A stretch of DNA of 64,000 nt, taken from the NCBI GenBank assembly GCA_039707465.1, contig CM077643.1:68247105-68311104 (forward strand), given 5' to 3'. Below the pieces are notes generated by a model. It made no database searches. It was not told where the DNA came from and saw only the letters and a list, made by a program, of their open reading frames with translations. Of the stretch, positions 52,900-64,000 are shown one piece after another. Positions within the stretch are counted from its first letter, which is position 1; the number at the start of each line of letters is the position of its first letter. Source of the stretch: Rhabdophis nuchalis. Taxonomy: Eukaryota; Chordata; Lepidosauria; Squamata; Natricidae. The translations under genes and the position numbers were made by a program.

Positions 52900-53525
52900 T
52901 CTCCAGAGTAGGGCAAATTACAAATTGACTTAATAAAAATTGCCTATGTTATAAATAAACATTCATTCTTACAAATCACTATTACATTGGCATTTCTAAA
53001 ATGATAGAAAACACAAGCCAGAGAATTTTGATTTACTGAGGTAAGATGGTATTTTTTTAAGTTCATTTCTAGTACAAAATTTACAAAATCAAATGAGATA
53101 GAAGCAACTTTTTTTTAAAAAAAAATTTAAACAGTGGAACTGACATATTCATCCATTATTGCAGTGGACTTGGAGAATTTAGACTTTAGGATTTGAATAT
53201 CTGTTTGTTCAACCATATTTGTGGTTCTGAAATTGAGGTTGTGACCTCTTTTTTCTATTGACAGGCTCTTCAGGCACCCTGAGTGCTTTTAAACAGAAAA
53301 AAAAATCAATAAAATATTTTAAATGAAGGAATATGTTTTACAACATGCTTTTTCCATTGGAAATGGTTGCATTTGTTGAGTTTTAACTGATGTACCTGGT
53401 GGTAGTTTCATTTCAACAAATTTAGCATTTTTTTCCTGTAAGAAAGACAGAAACAATTTGAACGATTCTTTGTAATGTATATGGGAAAAAACAATATGGT
53501 CATAATCTTCTATCTTCTCTGCTTA
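52900..53525. other. Non-coding interval, nothing recognised
   Basis: AT-rich sequence without gene or repeat signature. Confidence 0.5.
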
Positions 53526-53822
53526 TGCATGGTGGCTCAGCGGTTTAGACCCTGGGCTTGTTGGTTGGAAAGCTGGTAGCCCAGGTTCAAGATCCGGATG
53601 CCATGCAAGGGGCTCCCATCTTCACCCCAGCTCCTGCCAAACTAGCAGTTTGAAAGTCTACAAGTGTGAGTAAATAAATAGGTACCATTTCAGCAGGAAG
53701 GTAACAGCACTCCTGATGTAATGCAGGCCACATGATGGTGGAAATGACTGCAGGCAGCGCTGAACTCAATGGCCTTGAATCAGAAATGAACCCTGCCCCC
53801 TATAGTTCACAACAACTTGTGA
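53526..53822 (+). mobile_element. Sauria-type tRNA-derived SINE
   Basis: The head has A box TGGCTCAGCGG (53533-53543) and B box GGTTCAAGATCC (53584-53595). The body contains CTCCTGCCAAACTAGCAGTT, CAGGAAGGTAACAGC, GCCACATGATGG and AACCCTGCCCCCTA, which I recognise from the Sauria SINE of squamates. The Bov-B-like 3' tail is missing or lost. Pol III-transcribed when active. Confidence 0.8.
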
Positions 53823-54374
53823 AGTAAAATCTGCACCTTCTCTGAGTAAATATAAGAGAATTGCTGTTTTAGTCTTTTGTAAGGCATTTCCAAAGTTTGA
53901 GATACTAAGATATGCAAGGATGATCTGATATTTTAAAAAACCATGACATTTAAGTGAGCATATGGAAGCACAGGAAAAGGTATTGAAAAAGTGAATTAAT
54001 TAGACAATAATCTTGAACAGGAAAACTTTTTAAATAAATGCTCATTCAGTTAAAAAGTATGTTAAAAAGACAGCAATCAATCACGTTGATTTGTGAGAAA
54101 TATATGAGACATGATAAATTGCACAGCTTCCTTAACTTTTTTGCCCATTCAGATTTCCATTTATGGTCAGAAAACTGCTCTAGCTAATCAAAAATACAAT
54201 AGATTTGTTGAAGATCACTTTTCATACGTTTATATATAGAATGTAAAGAGATTATATTATGGGGAGAACCCTTTTAATAAATGCTTAAATTTTTAAAAAA
54301 AATATTCACCAAACCTATAGATCCGGTAGGTTCAGACGATTTATAACTTTTACCAAATAAACATTTCTTTCTAC
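53823..54374. other. Non-coding interval, nothing recognised
   Basis: AT-rich sequence without supported features. Confidence 0.5.
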
Positions 54375-54376
54375 TA

Positions 54377-54644
54377 CAGTAGAACCTCTGGTCACAAACA
54401 CTTCTGACCACGACCAAATCGGGTACTGACCAAAAAATCCACTAAATGTTTCCCTCTGGCCGCAAATACATCCTCGGGTGGCAATGAAACAAACACCATG
54501 GTGATTTCCCCTGCCACGGCGATTTTCCCTTCTGCACCATTTTTTTAATGCGCATGCACAGTCAGTCTTGCTTCCAGTCACAACCAAATTGGGTTGTGAC
54601 CAAAGTCCTGGAATGGATTACAGTCATGACTAAAGGTTCCCCTG
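54377..54644. mobile_element. Tigger/pogo-like MITE
   Basis: The left end CAGTAGAACCTCTGGTCA and the right end, read in complement as CAGGGGAACCTTTAGTCA, form an inverted repeat. TA dinucleotides flank both sides (54375-54376, 54645-54646), as expected for Tc1/mariner-pogo elements. The 268-bp interior carries inverted GACC(A)AAATC blocks and no transposase. Confidence 0.75.
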
Positions 54645-54978
54645 TACCTATATTATAGATAAGTTAGAATCTAAGTTAGTGTGCTATATTAGAATATAAG
54701 GAACTATGGCTATATCGGACAGGTCCAACATAACCAGCATTAATTTTCCACCACCGTCTAACCCATTGGTCTTTAAACTAGTTTTTCTGTCTCCTTTCCT
54801 ACTTCTGGTCTTTTTAGCTTTTTTCTATTCTCCACCCATCAGCCATTCCACTGATTGCTTCAGCACATTTCCCTGTTGTCTATTATTCCCCTCAGGAAGA
54901 GGGGGCGGTCTAGAAATCTAATAAAGTAAATAAACAAATAATTCTTCTACACATTCATCCAGTACAAAGCTGTTTCAA

Positions 54979-55200
54979 AGATTTATTTATTTTATTTTAT
55001 TTATCATATTTATATACCACCCTATCTCCCCAAAGGGACTCAGGGCGGCGCACAGGAACAATAAAAACAGTACATACAAAAACAATTTAAAATAGATTAA
55101 ATTTAAAGGTCTGTGCTAAAATTTTAGTTAAAACCTTATTAAGATCAATTAAAACTATACCATTAAAGCTATGCCAAAACCAATAAAAGAGTTGGTTTTA
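54979..55200 (-). mobile_element. L2-type LINE, 3' UTR fragment
   Basis: TTTATTTATTTTATTTTATT followed by plus-strand ATATACCACCCTATCTCCCC and GGGACTCAGGGCGGCGCACAG, the L2 3' end in minus orientation. The 3' UTR continues with GTCTGTGCTAAAATTTTAG, matching the copy at 2.9 kb. The coding region is absent. Confidence 0.82.
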
Positions 55201-55243
55201 ATGTGATTGATCTTTCTCCTACTCAGCAAGGTCCTCTCTAAAT

Positions 55244-55550
55244 CAGAGGTGGTATTCAGCAGGTTCTGACCAGTTCTGGAAAACTGGTAGTAGAAATTTT
55301 GAGTAGTTTGGAGAACCAGTAAATACCACTTCTGACTGGCCCCACCCCCATGTATTCTCTGCCTTATGAGTCACAGCTGATTGAGAGGAAATGGGATTTT
55401 GCAGTAACCTTCCCCTGGAGTGGGTGGGAATTGAGATTTTACAATATCCTTCCCCTGCCTCACCCACCAAGCAATGCCCAACAAGCCACACCATGCCCAA
55501 CAAGCCACTCCCACAGAACTGGTAGTAAAAATTTTGGAATCCCACCACTG
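55244..55550 (-). mobile_element. hAT-type MITE, AGGTGGTATTCAGCAGG family, copy 4
   Basis: Begins CAGAGGTGGTATTCAGCAGG and ends TTGGAATCCCACCACTG. The flanks CTCTAAAT (55236-55243) and GTCTAAAT (55551-55558) are a 7/8 target duplication. Best-delimited member of its family at 307 bp. It sits 44 bases from an L2 end. Confidence 0.9.
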
Positions 55551-55599
55551 GTCTAAATATATAGAAGTTATTATTATTGCTTAAATCATTGTGATAGTG

Positions 55600-55610
55600 G
55601 ATAGATAGAT

Positions 55611-55661
<51 letters not shown>

Positions 55662-55672
55662 GATAGATAGAT

Positions 55673-55737
<65 letters not shown>

Positions 55738-55750
55738 GTGATAGATGATA
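55600..55750. repeat. Long GATA microsatellite, about 36 units
   Basis: GATA units with two GATGATA interruptions. GATA arrays (Bkm) are a classic snake satellite. The minus frame of isoleucine/tyrosine/serine repeats across it is an artefact. Confidence 0.95.
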
Positions 55751-55751
55751 G

Positions 55752-56807
55752 CTACACCTAGACAGGTCGACAGACAGATAAAATGTTAAAAAAAATTTAA
55801 ACAGCAATATTCTGTCTAGATTACAAATGTTAGCATTGATTTAATGATGCTAGCATATTGATGAGTGGATGGATGGAATAATAGAATATAACCAGAAATA
55901 ACAAGAATATGCTTGTTGTTTTTTAAAAGGAGATAAAATCATAGTATTCTTTAGGCAATGCTATTTGGTTTCAAATTAGCAATGAATTTGTGATTATTAT
56001 CAACAGCCCAATATAGTGACAGGAATAAAGTCTCTGTGATCCTGCTACAGAGATCTGTTCAAACGTTAGTCTGAAAACATTGCCTCTGGTTAGCAATCTG
56101 ACCACGTATCGTACTTGGTATCTCTTACCCGCTTTTGGAACAGAACAGAGTATATCATTTGGAAGAACAAAAATTCCTCAAACCAGTTTCATCCCCTGCA
56201 GACAAAACCACAGGAGGCAGCATATATAGTTGTTATAAAAAGAAAAAAGAAGAAGAATTAGACTAATATATAGCCATAATGCATTTAAGCAATTTTGGAA
56301 ATGACAAAATAGGAATGAAACAATGCATCATCATTTGTGAAGTTGAGCTTTTAATTGGTTTGCTTATGCCTTAGTTCCTCTCCTATTCCCCTCAATCACA
56401 AAGTAATTGTTAATGACCTAATCTTTTAAAAAAACTGCTGAGGTTGTTTTTGGTTTTTTTTTTGGTAAAAGTGAGTAATTGTTCCCTTTCAACCATCATC
56501 TTTTTGAAACTTGCACAGTAGAGGAAAGGGAAGATGGAGAAAAAGTTTGTCTCTTTGCAGCAATAAAAATTGCTTGCATTCAGCCTGAGTTCTCTCATCC
56601 ACACCCTGTACTTCCTCTAAGTAAAAGTTGAGATTTTCTTCTAATTCCTTTTCCTGTCTGGTTCAACTGCAGTTAAAAGGTCAGGAAATCAAAGAATTGT
56701 GAACGTTAACTTTTCAAAAGGGAAACTGCTTTGAGAATTGCTTAATTCTCTGAGGGAAAGGTTTGGCCTCCTACACATTGAAGTGATTCCAATTCCCTCC
56801 CCTTCCC

Positions 56808-56871
<64 letters not shown>

Positions 56872-57861
56872 CCCCCCCACTCCTCTCTCATAACTTTAAA
56901 AATATTTTTAAGCAATAAAAATAAAAATTAATAGAAACTAATATTTAGAATGAAAGAATAAAGTAAAAAAGGGGATAAAGCCAAAAGGGAGGAAGGAAGG
57001 AAGGAAAGAGAAAAAAGAAAGAGAAAGAAAGAGCAGTTATAATTATAAATGTAAATTAACCTATTGTTCTATGGTTTTAGCATAAGTTTCATTCTCTACT
57101 ATTTTTTCATTATCTATTTTTCTAGTAATCAAAACTATGTGCCATAAGTTCATTTTTTTCTGTTCCATGTAAATAGTCCAAAAGGGTTTCCATTAGGCAT
57201 TAAAATTAGTTAATATCTTTTCTCTGTCCATTTAGCTTCCTCAACAAACTTAACAACTTTATTATCCATTTCTCCATGCTGGTCTTTCCACATGCACCAC
57301 ACATGGTAAAAATTCCCTCCCATTGTTCAAAATTCCAGGACAAATAAAAATAAAAAATGGTTTAGCTCTAGAACCAGTTTTATAGCTTTTTAAAACATTT
57401 ATTTCTCTAGTTACAAACAGAAAGAAGTAAAAAATGAAACAAAACAAAAATTCGCTTGTACAGAATGATCCATCAAGAAACTTTCACTACAGGCTCACAA
57501 ACCAGAATATCACATAATAGTGCTGTCTTCTGAGTTCTGCATAATGCTTTTCAACCATTAGTAAATTTGTACTTTTTATTTAAGTATGGGAGTAAAGATG
57601 GGGGTTATATATATATATATATATATATTTAAAGGAGATTAGTCATTGTTTGATTGTTTTCTTCCTCCCAGCACTCCTACAAACATTCCTAAGTGCTATC
57701 TGAAACAGACTCATCAATCGAGTAGAATCTAATTTGTAGATAAGCAATTTAATACTCTCCAGATGTTTGGGATAATTTCTACAAACTCTTAAGGATGAAC
57801 AATGTTGTACTGTCTCATGAGAAACAGCACAAGAATGCCTACCCTCACCTAATTGAATGGC
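55752..57861. other. Non-coding interval with several microsatellites
   Basis: Holds a GTCT/CT/poly-C tract (56809-56880), a GGAA/GAAA purine tract (56990-57035) and a TA tract (57605-57630). No gene or transposon was recognised. Confidence 0.6.
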
Positions 57862-58251
57862 TGTAACACCTCCCTGTTGCAGGAAATAACGAGGCTTGGA
57901 CTTCTCAGAATCAGGGAAAGTTTATTATGGCTGCTAGGTTCAGAAAGCTAGTCAAAGGCAGCATGTAACTTCTGAACAGTGTTCTGATAACAAACACATA
58001 TTCTTATACCTTGACAAAGACAACATCACCTGGAAATACAACTCATCTCTGATTGGTTAAGCTCCTTATTGCTAGGTAGAGAAGCATGCAGGAAACACTG
58101 GTTTCATTCTGACTTATGTGGTTAAGCCCTATGTCTGACTTGCAAGGGACTTGGACTTCCAACTAACTCGATCTACTTACAAGCAGGTGTTTGTGGTTTG
58201 ACACTTGAATTTCCTGAGTTTGTGTTTCCTGTCTCAAAGATGTACCTTACA
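57862..58251 (-). mobile_element. Solo LTR (endogenous retrovirus-like), minus strand
   Basis: The 390-bp unit has TGTAA and TTACA at its ends. Read on the minus strand it shows a CCAATCAG box (58049-58056), a TATA-like TATAAGAA (58001-58008) about 40 bases later, and AATAAA (57921-57926) about 75 bases after that, then a GGGAGGTGTTACA end. That is the order of an LTR promoter and polyadenylation signal. No internal retroviral genes adjoin it and the flanking 4-6 bases do not match. The call is moderately supported. Confidence 0.55.
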
Positions 58252-60439
58252 AAGCGTAAAAATAAAAATGACTAAAGATCATCTAGTCTGACCCTGACTC
58301 ATTTCACTCTTATGTCTAAAAATCGCTTTATGCCCTGCCTCATCCCTACTTACTATCAAAAGATATTAACTAAATAAAGGTTTCCAGTTTCAGCATCAAC
58401 TAACATCTCATTCAACCTGTCACACCTGGTCATATAGGTGGCAGGTGTGTTCATGTAGGATTGTTGATTTTTAAAAATTTTTTTGCTTTATTCAGCACAC
58501 ACCCTAATGTAAAGAATTACATTTTATTTATTTATTTATAATTTTTATGCTGCCCATCTCCCTTGTAAGTTGACTCTGGGTGGTTTCTGGGCCATTACCA
58601 CATAAGGGATGTAAAATTCTAAATAATCACTAAATGGGGCCAGAAAGAAAGCATTCTTTGCTGCCAACTTGTACTCACTTAGACCAGTCTTTTTTTTTTT
58701 TGAGTTATTGAGACTGGGAAACACTGGTCTAAACCTCTGCATCTTAAAACTAGCTACCTAGAAGAATGAAAGAAGTTGCCTACGATTATGATTGGCTCAA
58801 TAAATTTATTGCCCTTATTAATCAGTTTGAAAATGTATTGAGCCACCCATCTTAAATGTATTACTCTGGATGGTTAATAGGCAGCTGCAAAAAAGAAAAA
58901 GAAAAGAAATCCATGACCAAACAAGTTAAAAATAAACCTGGACAATAAAAGATTAAGTTACCATTTACATACAAACTTATAAAATAGACATGTTCATTGG
59001 ACAGGCCTAATGCATGCATTAACAGCCTGGAAGTTAAGAGGGTCAGGGTACTCAAAAGTGCAGATATCTCTGCATTCCGGATCAAAAACACTCAGATCAA
59101 TTCTGAGTGTTCTTCAAGACCAGCTTCATATAGAGTGCATTTATATAGAGTGTATATAGAGTAATTCAACCGGGAAGTAATTTAGGCAGAACTGTCAGAG
59201 AGAGACTGCCAGAGCCAAGGGGAAGAGTCAAGCATGGAATTAATTTAGAGTCTCTATGTAGTCACAACAAAACAAAGTTGAACCCCTCTCCCCCTTGAAT
59301 ATACTTATTATACAACCTCATCTAGTTTTACAGAGTTGCAAACTGCTAGTTTGAGAAGATTCCTGTGTGTATAGGCTTATTTATTTGTGCAAATCTTATT
59401 GTTTGTACTCGACAAGAAATGACAGTAGGCAGGGCCTCTCAGTTCAGGAATGAAAACAACTGATGCACAAGGGGAATCTGTACAAAAGATCTCTGAGAGT
59501 ATGTTCCTTGATCAGGAGCTATGAGTGCAGGAAGACTCCCAGACTGTGCACCAACTTAGTCTCTATCAAGAATTAAAGATGACAAATCATCAGATACGGG
59601 GGTGGGGGGTCTAAATTCAAAATCAGTTAGATGGGCCAACAACTGGAGAAAGATTGAATGTGCCCAGGAGGTGATGAACAAGACATTTAAACTTTGGATA
59701 TGTAACATGAAGGGATAATGGGCTACATTATTATAGCCTACATTATACAAACACATATAGTTGAATTTCAGCTCGTCCTTCCCCATTCACGTACTTATGG
59801 CTTCCAAGAACTGGGTAAGTACCTTGATAGCACTGCTTGTTCAGCCAGGGATGGAAACTTACTGCCAAGGAGCATTGGCATGTTGACAAAATTATACCCT
59901 GTGATCATGGACGACCTCACCTAGTGGCTTCATGTAGATATTAAAAAGGAGTGGGAGAAAATTGAGTTCTAAAAGAAGGATTTAGATTTTTTTTCTTGAA
60001 TATGAATACCTTTTCTGGTATGTTATCAATTTTGAGTTATTTGACCAATGAAGGTCACTTAGATAGTACGTAAGGTGATGTTCTTTAGAAAGCATCCCAA
60101 AAATAAAAAATCTCAGTTTCCACTTTACTCCAGATACCATATAAGGACAAAGATTATTTATAGAATTTTGCTTCTAACACTTTCAATATTGAGAATTACA
60201 GTCATGTAGAATTATAAATGATTTCAATACTTAAATATTGTCCTTGTTCTTCTCTTCAGTGTGAATGACATCAATTACATACCTTACAAGGAAAGAAATC
60301 TTGACAAAACTTCATGGGACAACCCATAATTAACTTAATGAGTTTGCTTCCTATGAATTTTAAGCTGGCCCAGTACATAAAAGGGCAGACCATTTGGTGG
60401 TTTATGACTTTTATGTCCTCTAATGTAGGATATCTGGCA
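58252..60439. other. Non-coding interval with a possible L2 tail at 58519-58590
   Basis: At 58519-58590 a TTTATTTATTTA run precedes plus-strand CTGCCCATCTCCCTTG and GACTCTGGGTGG, resembling a minus-strand L2 3' end. A similar trace occurs at 58830-58880. The rest is unassigned. Confidence 0.35.
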
Positions 60440-60660
60440 GGAGATTGGATTCATGTACCAATTTGACCCTAGTCATAACAGTTAGATTTAGATCATGCAG
60501 CTTCTTGATCATTAACATCTATTTACCTTGCCAGAGTCTGAAGGGTAAGTTCAGAGAGTATAGGATTAGCCTGGAATCCAACTTAATGAGGCTTGACCCT
60601 GAAGCATTAGTACTTGTAGTCATGGAATTTAATATACAAATGGAATCACATGGTACTTGA
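60440..60660 (+). pseudogene. Possible LINE endonuclease remnant
   Basis: The frame reads FLIINIYLPCQSLKGKF and LDPEALVLVVMEFNIQM, in the order of the NVYLP and GDFN motifs of APE endonucleases. The glycine-aspartate of GDFN is replaced. Short and degraded, so the match could be coincidental. Confidence 0.35.
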
Positions 60661-61387
60661 TACATATATTTGATATGGGAGCTATTTAACAGTTATGTAG
60701 TGCAAGTGATAAAAGCAGTGACTTCCTGACATGGCAATTAAAAGTGATATAACTTTGCACGGTTTTAGCTACTCAAATAATGTGTGATTTGGATCTTACC
60801 ATCCCAAATGAGTATAATTTTCAATTATACATTATTTTGTGTCTTTATAATACTGTTTACTGTGGGATGTTGGTCTGATAGGAACCAACGCATCTTAATA
60901 TGGTATCTGTGGGACTGCTTTCTCTCAGCAGTTTTGCCTAGTCAGTAACACCATGCAATACGTCACATTGGATACAAAGCTTGGGAAGCATGAATCTACA
61001 TGTATAAGTGCTGTAAGTAGTAATACTTAGACACAAAACCATATAGTGCTTTATACATTGTAAGTAGAACCTTGAATTATATATGCAGACAAATATAACT
61101 AGTATCCTCAAGGACAGACCACTTAAAGTGATTTACAGTTATTCTGTTAAGGATGTGAATGCTATCTTCAGAAAACCCTATCCTTGGTTAGACCACAACT
61201 GGGGCATTAGCCAAGTTGGGCAAAGAACTTCCTGACCACCTGAAATCATGGCCATCTGGTTTTCTTGAAGGCACATTAGGTTCAGGAACCTGCTCTTTCA
61301 GGAAGAGCATAACCCCCAGAAGAGTCAAAGTTTGTATCATTCAGAACCAGTTGGCACACTATCTTGCATTGTTGGATCTGAACAGGT
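60661..61387. other. Non-coding interval, nothing recognised
   Basis: No gene or repeat could be supported. Confidence 0.5.
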
Positions 61388-61985
61388 TAAGAACATAAGA
61401 ACATAAGAACAGCCTTGCTGGAACAGGCCACAGCCCATCCAGTCCAGCATTCTGTCTCACACAGTGGCTCACCATTTGCTTCAGGGTATTCCCAAGCAGA
61501 TGTCTTCACCTGCTTATGATTCCCTGCAAATGGCATTGAGAAATATCCTGCCTATCTCTCCATCCCAGAGGCTGTCCTTAGGCATCCATAATGATAGCCA
61601 TTGATATCCTTGTTCTCCATGAACTTGTCTAATCATTTCTTAAAGGTGTCGAGGCTGACAGCTGTCACCACTTCTTCTGGCAGGGAGTTCCATAGACCAG
61701 TGATCCTCTGGGTGAAAAAGTACTTCCTCTTATTTGTTTGAGGTCTAGCTATCAAAAGTTTCATGGAGTGCCCCCTAGTTCTAGTGTTGTGCGATAGGGA
61801 AAACAGTTTTTCCTTTTCTACTTTGTCCACACCGTGCATGATTTTATAGACTTCAATCAGGTCACCTCTCAGGCGCCATCGTTCTAGAGTGAAGAGGCCC
61901 AGCCGTTGCAGCCTCAGATGGTAAGGAAGGTGTTCCAGCCCCCTAATCAGGTTCTCCCTATTCAAGCCTTGAAGAGCCTCCACAC
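61388..61985 (-). mobile_element. CR1 LINE 3' end, older subfamily with ACATAAGA tail
   Basis: The tail has the units GAACATAA (61391-61408). The minus frame 61633-61983 reads LIRGLEHLPYHLRLQRLGLF, TLERWRLRGDLIEVYKIMHG, KYFFTQRITGLWNSLPEEVV and SLDTFKK with a stop. The frame is intact for 116 codons. The protein differs clearly from the AATAG-tailed CR1 copies (GDLIEVYKIM against GDMIAVFQYL), so it is a separate subfamily. Confidence 0.9.
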
Positions 61986-64000
61986 ACTACCTTGGGACTT
62001 CTACCACATCTAGCTAAGGTGGAGGGTGGGTTTCATCAAGCACATTAATAGATATAAGATGATAGTTGTCCAGTATTGTTAGATCTAAGGCCCTTGAGTA
62101 AGAAGAAGGCCCACAAAGATATATTAACTATATACCAGATCCAACTCCTGATACTCTCCCTTGTCACTTAAACATGCAGGTAGGAACAGGGTTAAGTTCA
62201 CAAGTGACAAAGTTCATCTGGCAAGAGAATCTTCTCTTCCTCCTTGAGGTCACAGGCTAAATTCCTCGCTCCAAATCCATATATCTTTCTTAGATGTTCC
62301 TCTATCACCTCATTCAATCTTTCCCATTCAACTTCCAAACTGGAGTGAATATATTTTAAATACAAATATTAAAAGCAACTGCAGATACATATGTGATTAT
62401 CTTCTAATCAAATCTATAGACTTTTACATATCAAAACCCCTAAATATTTTGTCATCTATGTGATTTAAATATTCATGTATAATACTGTGAATAACTGTGA
62501 TTATTGAACCTTGTAGTACAGACTATTTAAAACTGTAGAAGCAGACATTCTTTCAATATTAAGTTTGAACAGTAGAAAAATGCAACTTATCTTATGTAAG
62601 AGGAATTGCCCTTTATCTAGACAGTTATCTTTTACTACATTGAGGGGGGAAATAGCTAAAGTATGTTTACTACCCTCAGATATTATGTATGGCATCAGCT
62701 TCACTACAGATCATGTGAAGCTGGAGTATAATGCACACTATTGATCTTGAATGGTTTCCAAGTTGTTTCTGCATTCCTAGCCTTGATCTTACAGATGTTA
62801 GATGTTATTATGTAAGAAAAGGAGTAAGAAAAATCAATATATTTCCTAGTGTTTCATCTATCTTTCCCAAGCTCAGATATTTCTGGCTGTAACTACTATT
62901 CATATAAAATTATTTATAAACTAGAGTTATGACAATGTTTTTTGAGAAAATATGTTACTAACCCTATCTAGATATTAAAAAACTCAATTTTCTGATTAAA
63001 TAATTAGTTGAATCAAGTACTCACCTTTCATATATGAGGGTAATGAATAACTAAACTATCAGTACTTTTAATAGGCTGTAGTGATTCTGAAATAAAAAGA
63101 ATTTATCAGTGAGTGTCTGCATGTATTTTTGTAAAGATAAGCAGAAAGAGGAAACTATACAATATAGCCTTTTGTTAACATTCTCAAAGCAACCTTAGTA
63201 GACTAGACTAATAGTTCCAACATTTTCATTTCATCCAAGTGGAAGAGAAGGCCATAGGCAACAGATGAAAGACAATGAGTTGATTTTGATTTCCAACTTC
63301 CTCAATCATTTTTTGTGCTTATATTATTACCTACATGAAGTGCCTGGCTTTCAGCAGACAAAAAATTGGGACATTTGTAGTTCTTATGTCCCAAAAGGGG
63401 ACTGTGACAATAACTATTCTTGTCTGTTTAATCTTCAGCAATGTTTCATGTGGGTGGGTTCAGAACATGACAAAGTGAGGAAGATTTCCTTTCTCTGCCC
63501 CTTTGCTCTCATACTGATTTTGTAAAAGAAGATCAGATAATGTCATGTAGGCAGAGAACAGATCTCTTGTGTGAAATGTACCTAGAATCTCTTTTGCTTC
63601 TGTAAGACTTAGAGGGACAGGATTTTAAATTATACCTGTCCTGACCTCAGGCATCATTTGATATCAATTTTGAGTAGTCTCTGCTAGATGCACACTGTGG
63701 AAGCAATTAAGTTATATCAAAACCTAGAGGGATATTAATTTCTTCATTTCACAGAGCACAATACCACTTCTATAACATATTATTAATCACATTATTATCA
63801 CGATTTTCTAAAAATTACAAATAAATAAAGAAATGAGCGTGCCTGCTTTTTAAAATATAAACTTTAAAGGAACAACTTTTAAAAAAAATCAAGGTCTGTA
63901 TTTTAGGTTTATGGTCCTGTGTGAATGGGATAATTGTAATGATTAAAAAGCAACTGGGGTAATGTTCAGTTGATAATGGCTATTGTTTTATATATCTAAT
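61986..64000. other. Non-coding interval to the window end
   Basis: AT-rich DNA with short frames only. No transposon termini, pol III boxes or coding signals were recognised. Confidence 0.45.

Overview
This is AT-rich vertebrate intergenic or intronic DNA, most likely from a snake. The repeat set points there: CR1 LINE 3' ends joined to short microsatellites (AATAG, AATAC, TTGTA, AATC, GAAT), L2-type LINEs, a Bov-B LINE end, a Sauria-type tRNA SINE, many hAT MITEs, Penelope-like elements and long GATA tracts. I found no host protein-coding gene, rRNA, functional tRNA, CRISPR array or prokaryotic operon. Open frames longer than 100 codons that look like proteins all belong to transposons.

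Layout. 1-13 kb: unique AT-rich DNA with an L2 3' end (2.8-3.2 kb, minus), CR1 3' ends (4.6 and 7.8 kb), an L1 ORF1 tail without ORF2 (6.9-7.3 kb), two hAT MITEs (10.5 and 11.7 kb) and an L2 end (12.1 kb). 13-28 kb: GATA tract, fold-back hAT MITEs (13.8 and 20.6 kb), an eroded CR1 reverse transcriptase (15-16.1 kb), a small fold-back retroelement (17.3 kb), a TIR element (18.7-19.6 kb), Bov-B (19.8 kb), a tRNA SINE (22.8 kb) and a hAT MITE (28.0 kb). 28.4-31.5 kb: a cluster of ribozyme-bearing retroelements, described below. 32.4-36 kb: a damaged mariner fused to a 2.85-kb L2. 36-47 kb: CR1, CT microsatellite, hAT MITEs and a 702-bp hAT element carrying a GC-rich, CpG-island-like interior (42.7-43.4 kb). 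47.3-49.3 kb: a 2.0-kb L1-like element with an intact 282-codon ORF1, poly-A and a 14-bp target duplication but no ORF2. 49-64 kb: microsatellites, a fold-back retroelement, CR1, hAT MITEs, Sauria SINE, Tigger-like MITE, a solo LTR and a final CR1.

The most interesting part is 28.4-31.5 kb together with three small fold-back elements elsewhere. Penelope-like GIY-YIG endonuclease remnants end in a hammerhead-like fold (CUGAAGA, one extra base, a 6-bp stem, GAAAC-GUC). Its helix II sequence differs between three families but stays perfectly paired. Between the two Penelope loci lie inverted copies of a tRNA-Arg-like SINE. Each has a pol III A and B box followed about 10 bases later by a canonical type I hammerhead core (CUGAUGA, stem, GAAA, short stem III, UA cleavage site). 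One pair in stem I differs between copies in a compensatory way. Other notable finds are the ORF1-only (half-L1) element, the GC-rich hAT cargo, and the mariner-L2 junction.

Limits: family names rest on motifs recognised by eye. Boundaries without a target duplication are approximate. No homology search was run.
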